Positions 51,530-60,889 are shown, counted from the stretch's first letter. The stretch: DNA of 64,000 nt from Parachlamydiales bacterium (GCA_041671045.1 JBAZCF010000005.1:62001-126000); one strand, 5' to 3'. Translations and numbers: made by a program. The notes: generated by a model not told the origin, from the sequence alone.

Positions 51530-53326
51530 ATGGCCCTTTTTACTAAAGAATCGCTGGAATCACTGAAGCAGAAAGTCGATATTGTCGACGTGATTTCCGG
51601 CCATATGGATTTGAAACGCGCAGGCACCTCTTACAAGGGACTCTGTCCGTTTCATGATGAGAAGTCGCCTTCCTTTAACGTGAATAAAAGCCAAGGTTTT
51701 TACCATTGTTTTGGATGCGGCGCTCATGGCGATGCGATCACCTTTATGATGCAGCATGCACGTTTGTCTTTTACCGATGCGGTAGAAGCGCTTGCTCAGC
51801 GCTATAATGTTTACCTGGAAAGGGTTGAGTTTAATGACAGCAAAGAGAAGATCAATAAGCCTGCGCTTAAACTCGCTCTAGAAAAAGCTTCTGAACTTTA
51901 CCACACATTGCTTCTTCACTCCGAAGAAGGTCATGCCGCCTGTAAATACCTTTTTGACCGCGGCATTGACCTAGATTTTATCCAACGCTTCCGTATCGGA
52001 TATTCCCCCCAGCAGAAAGACTTCGTACGCAAAATTCTGATCAACATGGGAATACCGGAGAAACATCTTATCGACACAGGCATTTTGGTCGAGACTCAGT
52101 ACGGTACTTTGCGTGATCCCTTTAGCGATAGGATCACCTTTCCCATCCGCGATAGTTCCGGGTCCGTGGTTGGTTTTTCAGCACGTCGTTTTAAAGAAGG
52201 GACATTTGGTGGTAAATACGTCAATACTTCCGAAACACCTCTCTTCAAAAAGAGCCGCATACTTTTTGGTCTGGACCAATCCCGCCGCACAATCGCTAAG
52301 GAACGCCGCGTTGTCATCGTCGAAGGGCAGCTTGATGCATTGCGCTTACTCTATCATGGTCTTGATATCACTGTAGCATCCCAAGGCACTGCTTTTGGTG
52401 AAGGCCACCTCAAGGAATTGACAAATTTAGGCGCTCAAGAAGTTCTTCTTGCATTTGATAACGATAAAGCAGGAAGAGAGGCGGCCTTTAAGGTGGGCAA
52501 TCTGTGTGCAAAAGCCGGTATGGATGTTAAAATCATTCGTCTTCCGGAAGGATCCGATCCGGACAGTTTAGTCCAAGAGCAGGGGATCGAAGCTTTTATT
52601 GAACTTATTAATAAACCGCAGGATTTCATCTCATTCCTTGTGGATCATCTGTCTCTTCAGTTTGACCTGGGATCTCCGGCCGGCAAAAACGCTTTGGCCC
52701 ACCATGCAATCAAACAGATACATGCCTGGGAAGAACCGATTATTGTTCATGAGAGTTTAAGACGTTTATCGCAGCTTCTGCAGTTGCCGCAAGAGTTTAT
52801 TCAAGCTCCTTCCACACATGTATATATGCCTAAGAATTCGATGGCCGGCATGATGGAGATAAACCCGGATAAAGTGTTGGAATCAGATTTACTGCGTTGG
52901 CTAATTGTGACAGGCCCCCTTAAACCCCATTTTGTCCCTTTGGCTTTGAACAATATCTCTCCCGATCATTTTATCGATGCAACGTGCAGGCATGTTTTTG
53001 AAGCATTTGTCCACCACCATTCTTCGTCGGGATCATGCGACTTGCTAACGCTTGCTAGTTCTTTTGAGGATCCGCAAGCCCACCAACTTATCCACGAAAT
53101 CGTCGAACGCAGGGTCAACCTGGATAAAGCGGATGATCTATTTCATATCACTGTCCAGAGGATGTTGGAGAAGGAATGGATGCGTAAAAGGGAAGAAGTC
53201 CGCCTTAAAATTCAGAGCGGAACCTGTTCAGACGATGAGGTATTAAAGCTGTTGCGCGAGTTTGATGCCTTAAAGGGATCGCCCCCTGTCGTAAAGATTT
53301 CGGATAAGATGGAGACACCGATTTAA
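51530..53326 (+). CDS. dnaG: DNA primase
   Basis: A 598-residue primase laying RNA primers on the lagging strand. The CHC2 zinc finger is LCPFHDEKSPSFNVNKSQG with FYHCFGCGAHGD (about 38-66). TOPRIM elements are VVIVEGQLDALRL (Glu, about 262-274) and AFDNDKAGREAA (Asp-x-Asp, about 306-317). The C-terminal DnaB-binding part is degenerate, as usual. ATG 51530 follows the small exported gene by 4 bp. Confidence 0.95.
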   Translation: MALFTKESLESLKQKVDIVDVISGHMDLKRAGTSYKGLCPFHDEKSPSFNVNKSQGFYHCFGCGAHGDAITFMMQHARLSFTDAVEALAQRYNVYLERVEFNDSKEKINKPALKLALEKASELYHTLLLHSEEGHAACKYLFDRGIDLDFIQRFRIGYSPQQKDFVRKILINMGIPEKHLIDTGILVETQYGTLRDPFSDRITFPIRDSSGSVVGFSARRFKEGTFGGKYVNTSETPLFKKSRILFGLDQSRRTIAKERRVVIVEGQLDALRLLYHGLDITVASQGTAFGEGHLKELTNLGAQEVLLAFDNDKAGREAAFKVGNLCAKAGMDVKIIRLPEGSDPDSLVQEQGIEAFIELINKPQDFISFLVDHLSLQFDLGSPAGKNALAHHAIKQIHAWEEPIIVHESLRRLSQLLQLPQEFIQAPSTHVYMPKNSMAGMMEINPDKVLESDLLRWLIVTGPLKPHFVPLALNNISPDHFIDATCRHVFEAFVHHHSSSGSCDLLTLASSFEDPQAHQLIHEIVERRVNLDKADDLFHITVQRMLEKEWMRKREEVRLKIQSGTCSDDEVLKLLREFDALKGSPPVVKISDKMETPI

Positions 53327-53345
53327 TACACTTGCCAAATGCGCT

Positions 53346-54158
53346 CTATTGAAGTGTTTGTCCAAATTGTGCTGCCTGAAATTTTTCTAATACTTGGAGG
53401 AAGCGCAGATGGAGCGGTTCAGAAGATTCAATCACAGCAAACACTGTATCTAAAAGACATTCAAGCCGATGTTTTTCACGCATAAGTTTTTGCCATTTAT
53501 CTACTAAGGAATTCTCAACTCCCGGCTTTTCCCGGTATTTAGACTCTTTCGTTTTAATAAACTCTGCTTGCTCCCACTTGGCCTCATGAAACAATTCGTA
53601 AAGTGTGGCATCCCCTTCAATAAGGGAGTGAAGGCGACTAATTTTATTTTTCAGCTGAGCCATTTCCTGTTCACAGGACAAAATTAGTTCATTCAATTCT
53701 ATTGTGGCTTGTTCTCTTCTTTGCACATCCATCCGAGCGATGATCTTTTCTTGTCCATAAGTCCAAAAGAATGCCAAACCAAGTAATGAGATAAAGCCAA
53801 AATAAGCGGGTTTTAATAAAATAGCGCATGCAACTAATGAGATGGTTAGAAGGAGTGCACCTAAAGAAAGTTTGAAGTGAGAAGGAATATCTTTTTCATT
53901 CTCTCGTAGATAACTAGCTACACTTTTAACCAAGACAACTGTTGAGGGAAGGGCAGTGATACAGGCAGAAGCATATTTCAGCGTAGAGGGAAGCAGCGGA
54001 TTTAATGAGGTCAATTGAAGAAAGGCCGTTGCCGCTAACCAAAGCGCTGCAATTTTATATTCAGTACGTTCCGAGTCACTCACTTCAAAATAATTTAGAG
54101 TTGCATCAATGGGTTTATCAATTAGATGATGTGAAATATAATTAAAGCTATTAATCAT
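53346..54158 (-). CDS. Candidate Inc-like membrane protein
   Basis: A 270-residue protein of no recognised family. Two bilobed hydrophobic blocks lie in the N-terminal half: about 31-75 (IAALWLAATAFLQLTSL and TALPSTVVLVKSVAS) and about 96-135 (ALLLTISLVACAILLK and AYFGFISLLGLAFFWTYG). The C-terminal half is polar and helical (ATIELNELILSCEQEMAQL). This is like Inc proteins but with four rather than two helices. Single minus-strand gene between dnaG and rpmE. Confidence 0.6.
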   Translation of the reverse strand: MINSFNYISHHLIDKPIDATLNYFEVSDSERTEYKIAALWLAATAFLQLTSLNPLLPSTLKYASACITALPSTVVLVKSVASYLRENEKDIPSHFKLSLGALLLTISLVACAILLKPAYFGFISLLGLAFFWTYGQEKIIARMDVQRREQATIELNELILSCEQEMAQLKNKISRLHSLIEGDATLYELFHEAKWEQAEFIKTKESKYREKPGVENSLVDKWQKLMREKHRLECLLDTVFAVIESSEPLHLRFLQVLEKFQAAQFGQTLQ

Positions 54159-54284
54159 TAGGATGTGATTTGTTTAAAATAATTAACAATAGTACATCAC
54201 TTGTTGTTATAAGTCAATTGATTGAGCGTTATTAAACTATCAAGAAGAGGAGGAAAGCTGTGCGTATGCGACTTTTCTTTTCTC

Positions 54285-54313
54285 TTGAAATAATTTACCC
54301 TACTCTGTAAGAT
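54285..54313 (+). promoter_or_regulatory. Sigma-70-type promoter for the rpmE-rnhB operon
   Basis: TTGAAA (54285-54290) and TAAGAT (54308-54313) are 17 bp apart, about 40 bp before the rpmE ATG. Confidence 0.65.
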
Positions 54314-54351
54314 TACTGTCTATTAAGAGCTTTGATGCCGGAGAAAATTAC

Positions 54352-54630
54352 ATGAAAAAAGATAAACACCCTCAATACCAAGAAGTTGTTTTTGTAGATT
54401 CATCTACAAACCGCCAATTTAAGTGTGGCGCAGCTATTTCCAGCAAAGAAACCATAGAATTGGATGGACAAACTTATCCTATGATAAGAATTTCTATTTC
54501 CTCCGATTCACACCCTCTCTTTACTGGCGATCGTAACCGTTTTGTGGATGCTGAAGGACGCGTGAAGAAATTCCAACGCCGTTATGCTGAAGCTTCTGAA
54601 AAAAGACAAAAAGGTTCTGAAAAAGAGTAA
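54352..54630 (+). CDS. rpmE: Ribosomal protein bL31, type B
   Basis: A 92-residue bL31. The sequence HPQYQEVVFVDSSTNRQF and SSDSHPLFTGDRNRFVDAEG are family marks. Only one Cys remains (FKCG), so the CxxC zinc site of type A is missing and this is the zinc-independent type B form. It leads the operon continuing with prfA 21 bp later, the same order as in Chlamydia. Confidence 0.95.
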   Translation: MKKDKHPQYQEVVFVDSSTNRQFKCGAAISSKETIELDGQTYPMIRISISSDSHPLFTGDRNRFVDAEGRVKKFQRRYAEASEKRQKGSEKE

Positions 54631-54651
54631 AACATAAGGCGTCCGCTGGAT

Positions 54652-55728
54652 ATGTTAGAGAAAAAAATCGAACGTTTGCGGGCGCGCCTTCATCAAGTAG
54701 AAGGATCCTTAGGTGATCCTTCCGCTTTTCAAGATAAAGCCCAATTTAAAACACTTTCCCAAGATCACTCCTACTTAACCCAAGTACTACAGTCCTGGGA
54801 TACGCTTGTTAGCTTTCGTAAGCAAGTAGCAGATAATACCGAAATGCTGAAAAGTGAAAAAGATCCGGAATTTATCGCTATTTTGGAAGAAGATAATCGC
54901 CAGTTAACGGAGCAAATTCCCGAGCTGGAGAAAAAATTAGAGCTTCTTCTAGTCCCGCCGGATCCTAATGATCACCGCAATTCCATTCTAGAGATCCGTG
55001 CCGGTACAGGCGGAGATGAAGCAGCCCTTTTTGTAGGGGACTGTGTCCGTATGTACAAGATGTTTGCCGATCGTGTGGGCTGGAAATATGAACTACTGTC
55101 ATGCACCGAATCTGAAGTAGGCGGCTTTAAAGAATATGTGATGGTTCTAACCGGTCAAAACGTATACCGCTCCCTCCGCTATGAAGGCGGCGCTCACCGC
55201 GTGCAGCGCGTGCCCGACACCGAAGCACAAGGGCGAGTTCATACCTCCGCCATCACGGTAGCCATCATTATGGAACCCGATGAACAAAGCGAAGTCGTCA
55301 TTGATGAAAAAGAACTGCGCGTCGATACCTACCGTTCATCCGGTGCAGGCGGACAGCACGTTAACACCACTGACAGTGCCGTTAGATTAACACACTTGCC
55401 GACAGGGATTGTGGTCTATTCTCAAGAAGAGCGTAGCCAGCATAAAAACAAAGAGAAGGCCATGCGCCTACTCAAAGCTAAAATTTCCGATGCGGAAGAA
55501 GAAAAGCGCCGCGCCCTGATTGCCGATACCCGCTCCAAACAGGTAGGCTCCGGCGATCGTTCTGAGCGTATACGTACCTATAACTTCCCCCAAAACCGCG
55601 TCACGGACCACCGTATTAACTATACACGCTATAATCTTGATCGTGTCATGGAAGGGGATCTGGAAGAGTTGACTGCGCAGCTTGTTGCCTACTACTATCA
55701 ACAAGAATTACACGACGAAAACGAATGA
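54652..55728 (+). CDS. prfA: Peptide chain release factor 1
   Basis: A 358-residue RF1 that reads UAA and UAG. The PxT discriminator is in RVQRVPDTEAQGRVHTS (PDT), and the catalytic GGQ in SSGAGGQHVNTTDSAVRLTH. Unlike prfB no frameshift is needed. It overlaps prmC by 4 bp, and PrmC methylates the GGQ Gln, so the pair is functionally coupled. Confidence 0.97.
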   Translation: MLEKKIERLRARLHQVEGSLGDPSAFQDKAQFKTLSQDHSYLTQVLQSWDTLVSFRKQVADNTEMLKSEKDPEFIAILEEDNRQLTEQIPELEKKLELLLVPPDPNDHRNSILEIRAGTGGDEAALFVGDCVRMYKMFADRVGWKYELLSCTESEVGGFKEYVMVLTGQNVYRSLRYEGGAHRVQRVPDTEAQGRVHTSAITVAIIMEPDEQSEVVIDEKELRVDTYRSSGAGGQHVNTTDSAVRLTHLPTGIVVYSQEERSQHKNKEKAMRLLKAKISDAEEEKRRALIADTRSKQVGSGDRSERIRTYNFPQNRVTDHRINYTRYNLDRVMEGDLEELTAQLVAYYYQQELHDENE

Positions 55729-56564
55729 GCACTTTGCTGCAAGAAGTACAGTCCGCTGCCGCCTACCTGGAAAGTTGCGGATTAGAGCATCCTCGCAAGG
55801 AAGTTGAAGAGCTGTTAGGCAGTGTCCTAGGGTTGTCTCGCCTTGATATTTATCTCTACCCGGACCGCAAGCTGAATTCATTGCAATCTCTTAACTTTAA
55901 AGAGCTTGTGGGTAGGAGGGCTAAACGCGAACCATTGCAGCACATCCTCGGAAATGTCGACTTCTACAATTGCATACTTAAATCCGATAAAAGAGCTTTG
56001 ATTCCTCGCCCTGAAACAGAAGAATTAGTCGAAAAAATCATCAAAGAAATCGGCTCGAAGTCCGGTGTATTTTATGATATCTGCTGCGGAACAGGGTGTA
56101 TTGCTATCGCAGTAAAAAAAGCTTGTCCTCAACTCGATGTATACGCTTCCGATATCGATCCCGACGCTTTATCTTTAGCGCGGGAAAATGCAGAAATAAA
56201 TAATGTTTTAGTGACCTTTGCTCAAGGCGACCTTTGTCAGCCCCTGCAAGGTCGCCCGTGTGATTTCCTCGCCTGCAATCCACCCTATATTGCTACACAG
56301 GAAATTCCCGCTCTCCAACCGGAAGTCCACGCTTATGAACCCAATAAAGCTTTGGACGGCGGAACCGATGGATTGGAGTTTTATAGACGCTTAAATAACG
56401 AATTGCCTGCGCTATTAAAAAGCGGAGGCAAAGCCTGGTTAGAGATAGGACATGGTCAAGGCCATGACCTCATCGGGATTTTTAATACTCCCTCTTGGAC
56501 AGAATGCCATTTGGACAAGGATAGGGCAGGGCGGGAAAGGTATATTTTCCTTGTAAATGAATGA
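55725..56564 (+). CDS. prmC: Release factor glutamine methyltransferase PrmC
   Basis: A 279-residue class I methyltransferase modifying the Gln of the RF1/RF2 GGQ motif. YDICCGTGCIAIAVKKACP is the SAM loop, DVYASDIDPDALSLARENA strand 2, and CNPPYIATQEIP the NPPY catalytic motif. Formerly called HemK. Its ATG overlaps the prfA stop. Confidence 0.95.
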   Translation: MSTLLQEVQSAAAYLESCGLEHPRKEVEELLGSVLGLSRLDIYLYPDRKLNSLQSLNFKELVGRRAKREPLQHILGNVDFYNCILKSDKRALIPRPETEELVEKIIKEIGSKSGVFYDICCGTGCIAIAVKKACPQLDVYASDIDPDALSLARENAEINNVLVTFAQGDLCQPLQGRPCDFLACNPPYIATQEIPALQPEVHAYEPNKALDGGTDGLEFYRRLNNELPALLKSGGKAWLEIGHGQGHDLIGIFNTPSWTECHLDKDRAGRERYIFLVNE

Positions 56565-56609
56565 AAAATTTAGTACCTTATCCTCTTAAATCAATAGGTT
56601 AAGATAAAA

Positions 56610-57938
56610 ATGTTTGGTGCTCTTACCGATAAAATGCAGGGTCTTCTATCCAAGCTATCGGGAAAACATAAATTAACGGAAGATAATGTCGCAGAAGCAG
56701 CAAGCGAAGTTAGACTCGCTTTGCTTGAAGCTGACGTTAACTATAGTGTTGCAAAAGAGCTCGTCAAACAGATCAAGCACAAAGCCCTAGGTGATGCAGT
56801 CCTAAAATCTGTAACTCCCGGACAGCAATTCATCAAAGTCGTCCACGATGAACTCATCGCCCTCATGGGGGGGGAAGAATCACCGCTAGACCTTTCCGCA
56901 AAACCCACTATCATCATGATGTGCGGCCTGCAAGGCTCCGGTAAAACAACCCATACCGCTAAGCTTGCACGCTATCTCTTGAAATCAGGTAAAGCACAAA
57001 AACCTCTCATCGTTGCCTGCGATCTTCAACGTCCTGCCGCCATCGCTCAGCTTAAAACCCTAGCCCAATCGATCGGCGTTCCGGTTTTCTCCGACGATAA
57101 CGAAAAAAATCCTCTGACCGTTGCTAAGAAAGCCATGGAATTCGCTAAAAAAGAAGGCCATGACATCGTCCTGCTCGATACCGCCGGCCGCCTCCATGTC
57201 GACGAAGAGATGATGAAGCAATTAGAAGAGCTCTACAAGCTCATTAAACCTCAGCACGTCCTTTTCGTTGCCAATGCCGCCACAGGCCAAGAAGCAACTA
57301 ATGTTGCCGCACAGTTCAACAACTCCGTTCCTATTACCGGCTCCATACTCACTATGTTGGACGGTAACACTCGCGGCGGCGCAGCAATCTCTATCCGTCA
57401 CATCACCGGCAAGCCTCTTCTTTTTGAAGGCATAGGCGAAAAAGTAGACGACATTCAAGTGTTTAACCCACGCTCCATGGCCGACCGTATCCTAGGGATG
57501 GGCGATACAATCAATCTTGTCAAAAAAGCACAAGAACATATCGACGAAGATGAAGCAAAAAAGCTCGAAAAGAAAATTCGCTCCGCTTCCTTCACCTATC
57601 AAGACTATTTGTCCCAAATACAGATGGTCAAAAAAATGGGATCGTTCAAAAGCCTTTTAGGCATGCTTCCCGGCATGAACGCTCTCAAAGACATCGATAT
57701 CGATGACAAAGAATTTAATAAAGTCGAGGCCATCATACAGTCGATGACCCCCGACGAGCGCTCCGAGCGCACCGAGTTGGTCCCTTCACGCCGTCGGCGC
57801 GTCGCCAATGGCAGCGGAACAACTCTAGAGGCAGTAAATAAACTGGTCAAGTCCTTTAAACAGGCTAAACAGTTTTTTAAAAACATGCCAAACATGAAAC
57901 AGTTACAAAAGATGATGGGAGGATCCCTATGGCACTAA
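56610..57938 (+). CDS. ffh: Signal recognition particle protein Ffh, with variant G4 motif
   Basis: A 442-residue SRP GTPase with N, G and M domains. G1 is GLQGSGKTTHTAKLA (about 109-123), then DTAGRLHVDEEMM, and the M domain has GMLPGMNALKD and SRRRRVANGSGTT for RNA and signal-peptide binding. Two normally fixed positions are changed: the G4 motif, usually TKxD, reads TMLDGNTRGG at about residue 249, and the usual VVDAMTGQ reads VANAATGQ. FtsY in this genome keeps TKLD. The rpsP start overlaps the last 10 bp and its ribosome site GGAGG lies inside ffh. Confidence 0.95.
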   Translation: MFGALTDKMQGLLSKLSGKHKLTEDNVAEAASEVRLALLEADVNYSVAKELVKQIKHKALGDAVLKSVTPGQQFIKVVHDELIALMGGEESPLDLSAKPTIIMMCGLQGSGKTTHTAKLARYLLKSGKAQKPLIVACDLQRPAAIAQLKTLAQSIGVPVFSDDNEKNPLTVAKKAMEFAKKEGHDIVLLDTAGRLHVDEEMMKQLEELYKLIKPQHVLFVANAATGQEATNVAAQFNNSVPITGSILTMLDGNTRGGAAISIRHITGKPLLFEGIGEKVDDIQVFNPRSMADRILGMGDTINLVKKAQEHIDEDEAKKLEKKIRSASFTYQDYLSQIQMVKKMGSFKSLLGMLPGMNALKDIDIDDKEFNKVEAIIQSMTPDERSERTELVPSRRRRVANGSGTTLEAVNKLVKSFKQAKQFFKNMPNMKQLQKMMGGSLWH

Positions 57939-58267
57939 AGATTAGACTGCGCCAACAAGGCCGCAGCAACAGTCACACTTATCGTATAGTCGTGATAGAT
58001 GCGCGTCAAGCACGCGATGGTAAATATGTTGAAGCTCTCGGCTGGTATTGCCCGCTAGCGAGCGTACATGAAGAAAACTTTGCTCTTAAAGCCGATCGTA
58101 TTCAACATTGGCTTAACATGGGCGCGGAAATTTCTGAGAACGTCGTTGCTCTTTTAGCACGCGGAGCTCCAGAAGTTCTACGCACTCAGCGCGAAAAAGC
58201 AGAGAAACTAAAAGTACGCCAAGCTGCGAAACGTCGCGAACGTCGCCGCGCTAAGCAAACTGCATAA
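57929..58267 (+). CDS. rpsP: Ribosomal protein bS16
   Basis: A 112-residue bS16 beginning MALKIRLRQQGRSNSHTYRI, with VVIDARQARDGKYVEALGWY typical of the family and a basic, charged C-terminal tail. It starts within ffh (10-bp overlap) and is followed 6 bp later by trmD. Confidence 0.97.
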   Translation: MALKIRLRQQGRSNSHTYRIVVIDARQARDGKYVEALGWYCPLASVHEENFALKADRIQHWLNMGAEISENVVALLARGAPEVLRTQREKAEKLKVRQAAKRRERRRAKQTA

Positions 58268-58273
58268 GAAGAA

Positions 58274-58945
58274 ATGGATATTGACATCATCTCGCTTTTT
58301 CCGGATTATTTTACCGGACCTTTTGATGTCAGCATCATCGGGCGAGCTTTGCGTAATGGACTCGTAAGTGTAAAACATACCGATATTCGCAGCTTTGCCC
58401 GAAATAAACACAACCGCGTCGATGACCGCCCTTTTGGCGGTGGACCCGGCATGGTCATGATGGCCGAACCTGTTGTCGATGCAGTGGAAAGCGTTGTAAA
58501 ACCAGCGTCGCGAGTAATTTGCCTTTCGCCTCAAGGGAAAACCCTTACAGCGGAAATGTGTAAAGAACTCGCCAAAGAAGAACACCTGGTCTTGCTGTGC
58601 GGACACTATGAAGGCATCGATGAACGTGCGTTGCAAATATTGCACGTTGAAGAGATAAGCATCGGTGATTACGTATTAACGAATGGATGCGCCGCCGCTT
58701 TAATTCTCGTCGACGCCCTGCTAAGGTTTGTTCCGGGCGTTCTAGGACATGAGGACGCCGCAGGGCAAGATTCATTTGAAGAAGGGCTGTTGGATTGTCC
58801 ACACTACACCCAGCCAAGGACATATCGTGGGTTGGAAGTACCTCCGGTACTGCTGAGCGGCGACCATAAGAAAATCGCCGACTGGCGGCGGAAGTGCGCT
58901 TTAGAGAAAACACGGCAGGTACGCCCCGATTTGTATAAAGAATAA
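58274..58945 (+). CDS. trmD: tRNA (guanine-N1)-methyltransferase TrmD
   Basis: A 223-residue SPOUT enzyme making m1G37 in tRNA, which prevents frameshifting. Landmarks are RPFGGGPGMVMMAEP, LLCGHYEGIDERALQ and the trefoil-knot SAM loop ISIGDYVLTNGCAAALILVD, where the usual GGELP after YVL is replaced by NGCAA. DCPHYTQPRTYRGLEVPPVLLSG follows in two recognisable parts. Position between rpsP and rplS is standard. Confidence 0.95.
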   Translation: MDIDIISLFPDYFTGPFDVSIIGRALRNGLVSVKHTDIRSFARNKHNRVDDRPFGGGPGMVMMAEPVVDAVESVVKPASRVICLSPQGKTLTAEMCKELAKEEHLVLLCGHYEGIDERALQILHVEEISIGDYVLTNGCAAALILVDALLRFVPGVLGHEDAAGQDSFEEGLLDCPHYTQPRTYRGLEVPPVLLSGDHKKIADWRRKCALEKTRQVRPDLYKE

Positions 58946-58973
58946 GTTACATTATTTGGAGAGAAATTAAACC

Positions 58974-59399
58974 ATGAGTAAGCTAGCTCTAATTAAACAA
59001 GTGGAAGAGTCGCAGCTCAAAAAGGATATCCCTGACTTCAAAGTCGGCGATACCTTGAAGATCTACATTCGTATCATTGAAGGCGACAAGGAACGTATCC
59101 AGCAATTCACCGGTACAGTCGTCGCACGTAAAGGCTCCGGTCTCTCCGAGACCATCTCCCTCTACCGTGTTGCGTTCGGCGGAAGCGTAAAACGCGTTTT
59201 CTTGCTCCACAACCCACGTATCGCTAAAATCGAACGTCTGACAGAAGGTCATGTACGCCGTGCAAAACTGAACTACCTCGTTGGTACATCAGGCAAGAAA
59301 TCACGCGTACGTCAAAAAATGGGCGGCGCTAAAAGCCGTGCCGCAGTTGTCGCTCCTCAAGAAAGCGATGTCCAGAGCACACCTGAATCTAATTCCTAA
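58974..59399 (+). CDS. rplS: Ribosomal protein bL19
   Basis: A 141-residue bL19. FKVGDTLKIYIRIIEGDKER and QFTGTVVARKGSGLSETISL are conserved, as is the later PRIAKIERLTEGHVRRAKLN. A C-terminal Lys/Ser-rich tail of about 30 residues is longer than in E. coli. A GGAGA site precedes the ATG. Confidence 0.97.
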   Translation: MSKLALIKQVEESQLKKDIPDFKVGDTLKIYIRIIEGDKERIQQFTGTVVARKGSGLSETISLYRVAFGGSVKRVFLLHNPRIAKIERLTEGHVRRAKLNYLVGTSGKKSRVRQKMGGAKSRAAVVAPQESDVQSTPESNS

Positions 59400-59408
59400 G
59401 CTAGTTAC

Positions 59409-60059
59409 ATGCTAGTTCAAGAGCAAGAGCGCATTCGTGCGCTCTATGCTATGGAAGAAAATTTACGGACTCAAGGATACGCCCGCATTGCAGGTGTTGA
59501 TGAGGCAGGTCGCGGCCCCTTGGCCGGACCTGTTGTTGCAGCTGTATGCTGCATGACAAAACATGTCCATATTGAAGGTATAAATGACAGTAAGCAGGTG
59601 CCGGCACCCTTACGCGCACGTTTATACGCCAAATTAATTTCACACTCACATATTCATTACGCAATTGGAATGGCCTCTGTGGAAGAGATAGATGAAATAA
59701 ATATCTATCAAGCTACACGTTTGGCAATGCGTCGTGCCGTCGAGGGCTTGAGCTTTACACCGGATTACCTTTTGATTGATGGAATGGCCTTACAAGAGCT
59801 CCAGATCCCAAATCAAGGTGTGATCAAAGGGGATACCCTCTCTTATTCCATCGCTGCAGCTTCCATCATAGCAAAAGAGCACCGCGACCAGTTAATGCGT
59901 GAATTTTCCTTCCAATGGCCTCATTATAAATTTGGAAAGAACAAAGGATATGGTACAGCAGAGCATCTACAAGCTATTGCAGAGCATGGCCCCTGCCCAA
60001 TACATAGAAAATCTTTTGAGCCGATCAAAGGAATGTCTTTATTAATTCTTAATAAATAG
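59409..60059 (+). CDS. rnhB: Ribonuclease HII
   Basis: A 216-residue enzyme removing ribonucleotides from DNA hybrids. GVDEAGRGPLAGPVVAA holds the first acidic residues, GINDSKQVPAPLRARLY, LLIDGMAL and AAASIIAKEHRDQLM the rest of the active site. It ends the rpmE-rnhB operon. In the genus Chlamydia the corresponding gene follows rplS. Confidence 0.95.
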   Translation: MLVQEQERIRALYAMEENLRTQGYARIAGVDEAGRGPLAGPVVAAVCCMTKHVHIEGINDSKQVPAPLRARLYAKLISHSHIHYAIGMASVEEIDEINIYQATRLAMRRAVEGLSFTPDYLLIDGMALQELQIPNQGVIKGDTLSYSIAAASIIAKEHRDQLMREFSFQWPHYKFGKNKGYGTAEHLQAIAEHGPCPIHRKSFEPIKGMSLLILNK

Positions 60060-60106
60060 ATTGTATAATTTATTCATATTTCAAAATTAATAATTGGAGC
60101 ACTCAG

Positions 60107-60889
60107 ATTTCAGAACTAATCAATTTCCCTACTATTTCTAACATATCTAACACTGCTGGATTTCAGTTTGTGGTAGTGTCAAATAAAGTACTGATGAAAC
60201 TTCGCGCTGGCGTAGCGTTGGAAGAAACCACAGTTCTAATTAGATACCTTACTGTCCAAGATTTACTCCAAAAAAACAATGGTGCACGCAAACTTGAAAA
60301 GTATTTTCAAGAGTTCCGTATCGGTTATATCAATGCCGAAGGTAAACAGCGTATTAACCAGAAAGTTTTTGAAGAAATTAATTATGCGGTGAGAGTTATG
60401 AAGATGGAGAATGTAAGTAAAAGAGCCCCTATAATCACTGAAATCGAAGCCATGGACGAGGAAGAATTCGACCAATTCCAGTTGCTCGTCTCCCAAATGG
60501 TGGCGACAATTCTCCAAGCTAAAAAGACGATTACTTCCAATCCAACTAAAACAAAAGAAACGACAGTCTTTTCTTCTGAAAATTATCTGCTTGAAGTGGA
60601 ACTACAACTGAGTGCAGTCATCACGAAACTTCTTAGACAGTTTGGCGAAGCCGCCCGCAAAGAGGAATCTCGTAATGAAGAAGCATACAAAAATAGAGTT
60701 TTCAAAGAAGCTCAACTTAACGAACAAATTAAAGTCCAATCCATTAAAAAATGGGATCTTCTTTTGGCACGTCTCAAAGCAGATATTTTAATTTACGTAC
60801 ACAAAAGTGCTGACAGCAAGCTTGAAAAGCTGGACTTCTCCCTTTTACATCCGAAAAACATGTTAGGTAATGTCACTCCTGTGGCTTAA
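60107..60889 (+). CDS. Protein of unknown function, probable ATT start
   Basis: A 260-residue protein (239 residues if started at GTG 60170). No family is recognised; it is helical, charged and soluble, with acidic KMENVSKRAPIITEIEAMDEE in the middle and basic stretches near the C-terminus. No ATG, GTG or TTG with a ribosome site opens the frame. ATT at 60107 has GGAG (60096-60099) seven bases upstream and adds the residues ISELINFPTISNISNTAGFQ. Rare ATT starts are known, as in infC. It follows rnhB by 47 bp. Confidence 0.6.
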   Translation: MSELINFPTISNISNTAGFQFVVVSNKVLMKLRAGVALEETTVLIRYLTVQDLLQKNNGARKLEKYFQEFRIGYINAEGKQRINQKVFEEINYAVRVMKMENVSKRAPIITEIEAMDEEEFDQFQLLVSQMVATILQAKKTITSNPTKTKETTVFSSENYLLEVELQLSAVITKLLRQFGEAARKEESRNEEAYKNRVFKEAQLNEQIKVQSIKKWDLLLARLKADILIYVHKSADSKLEKLDFSLLHPKNMLGNVTPVA

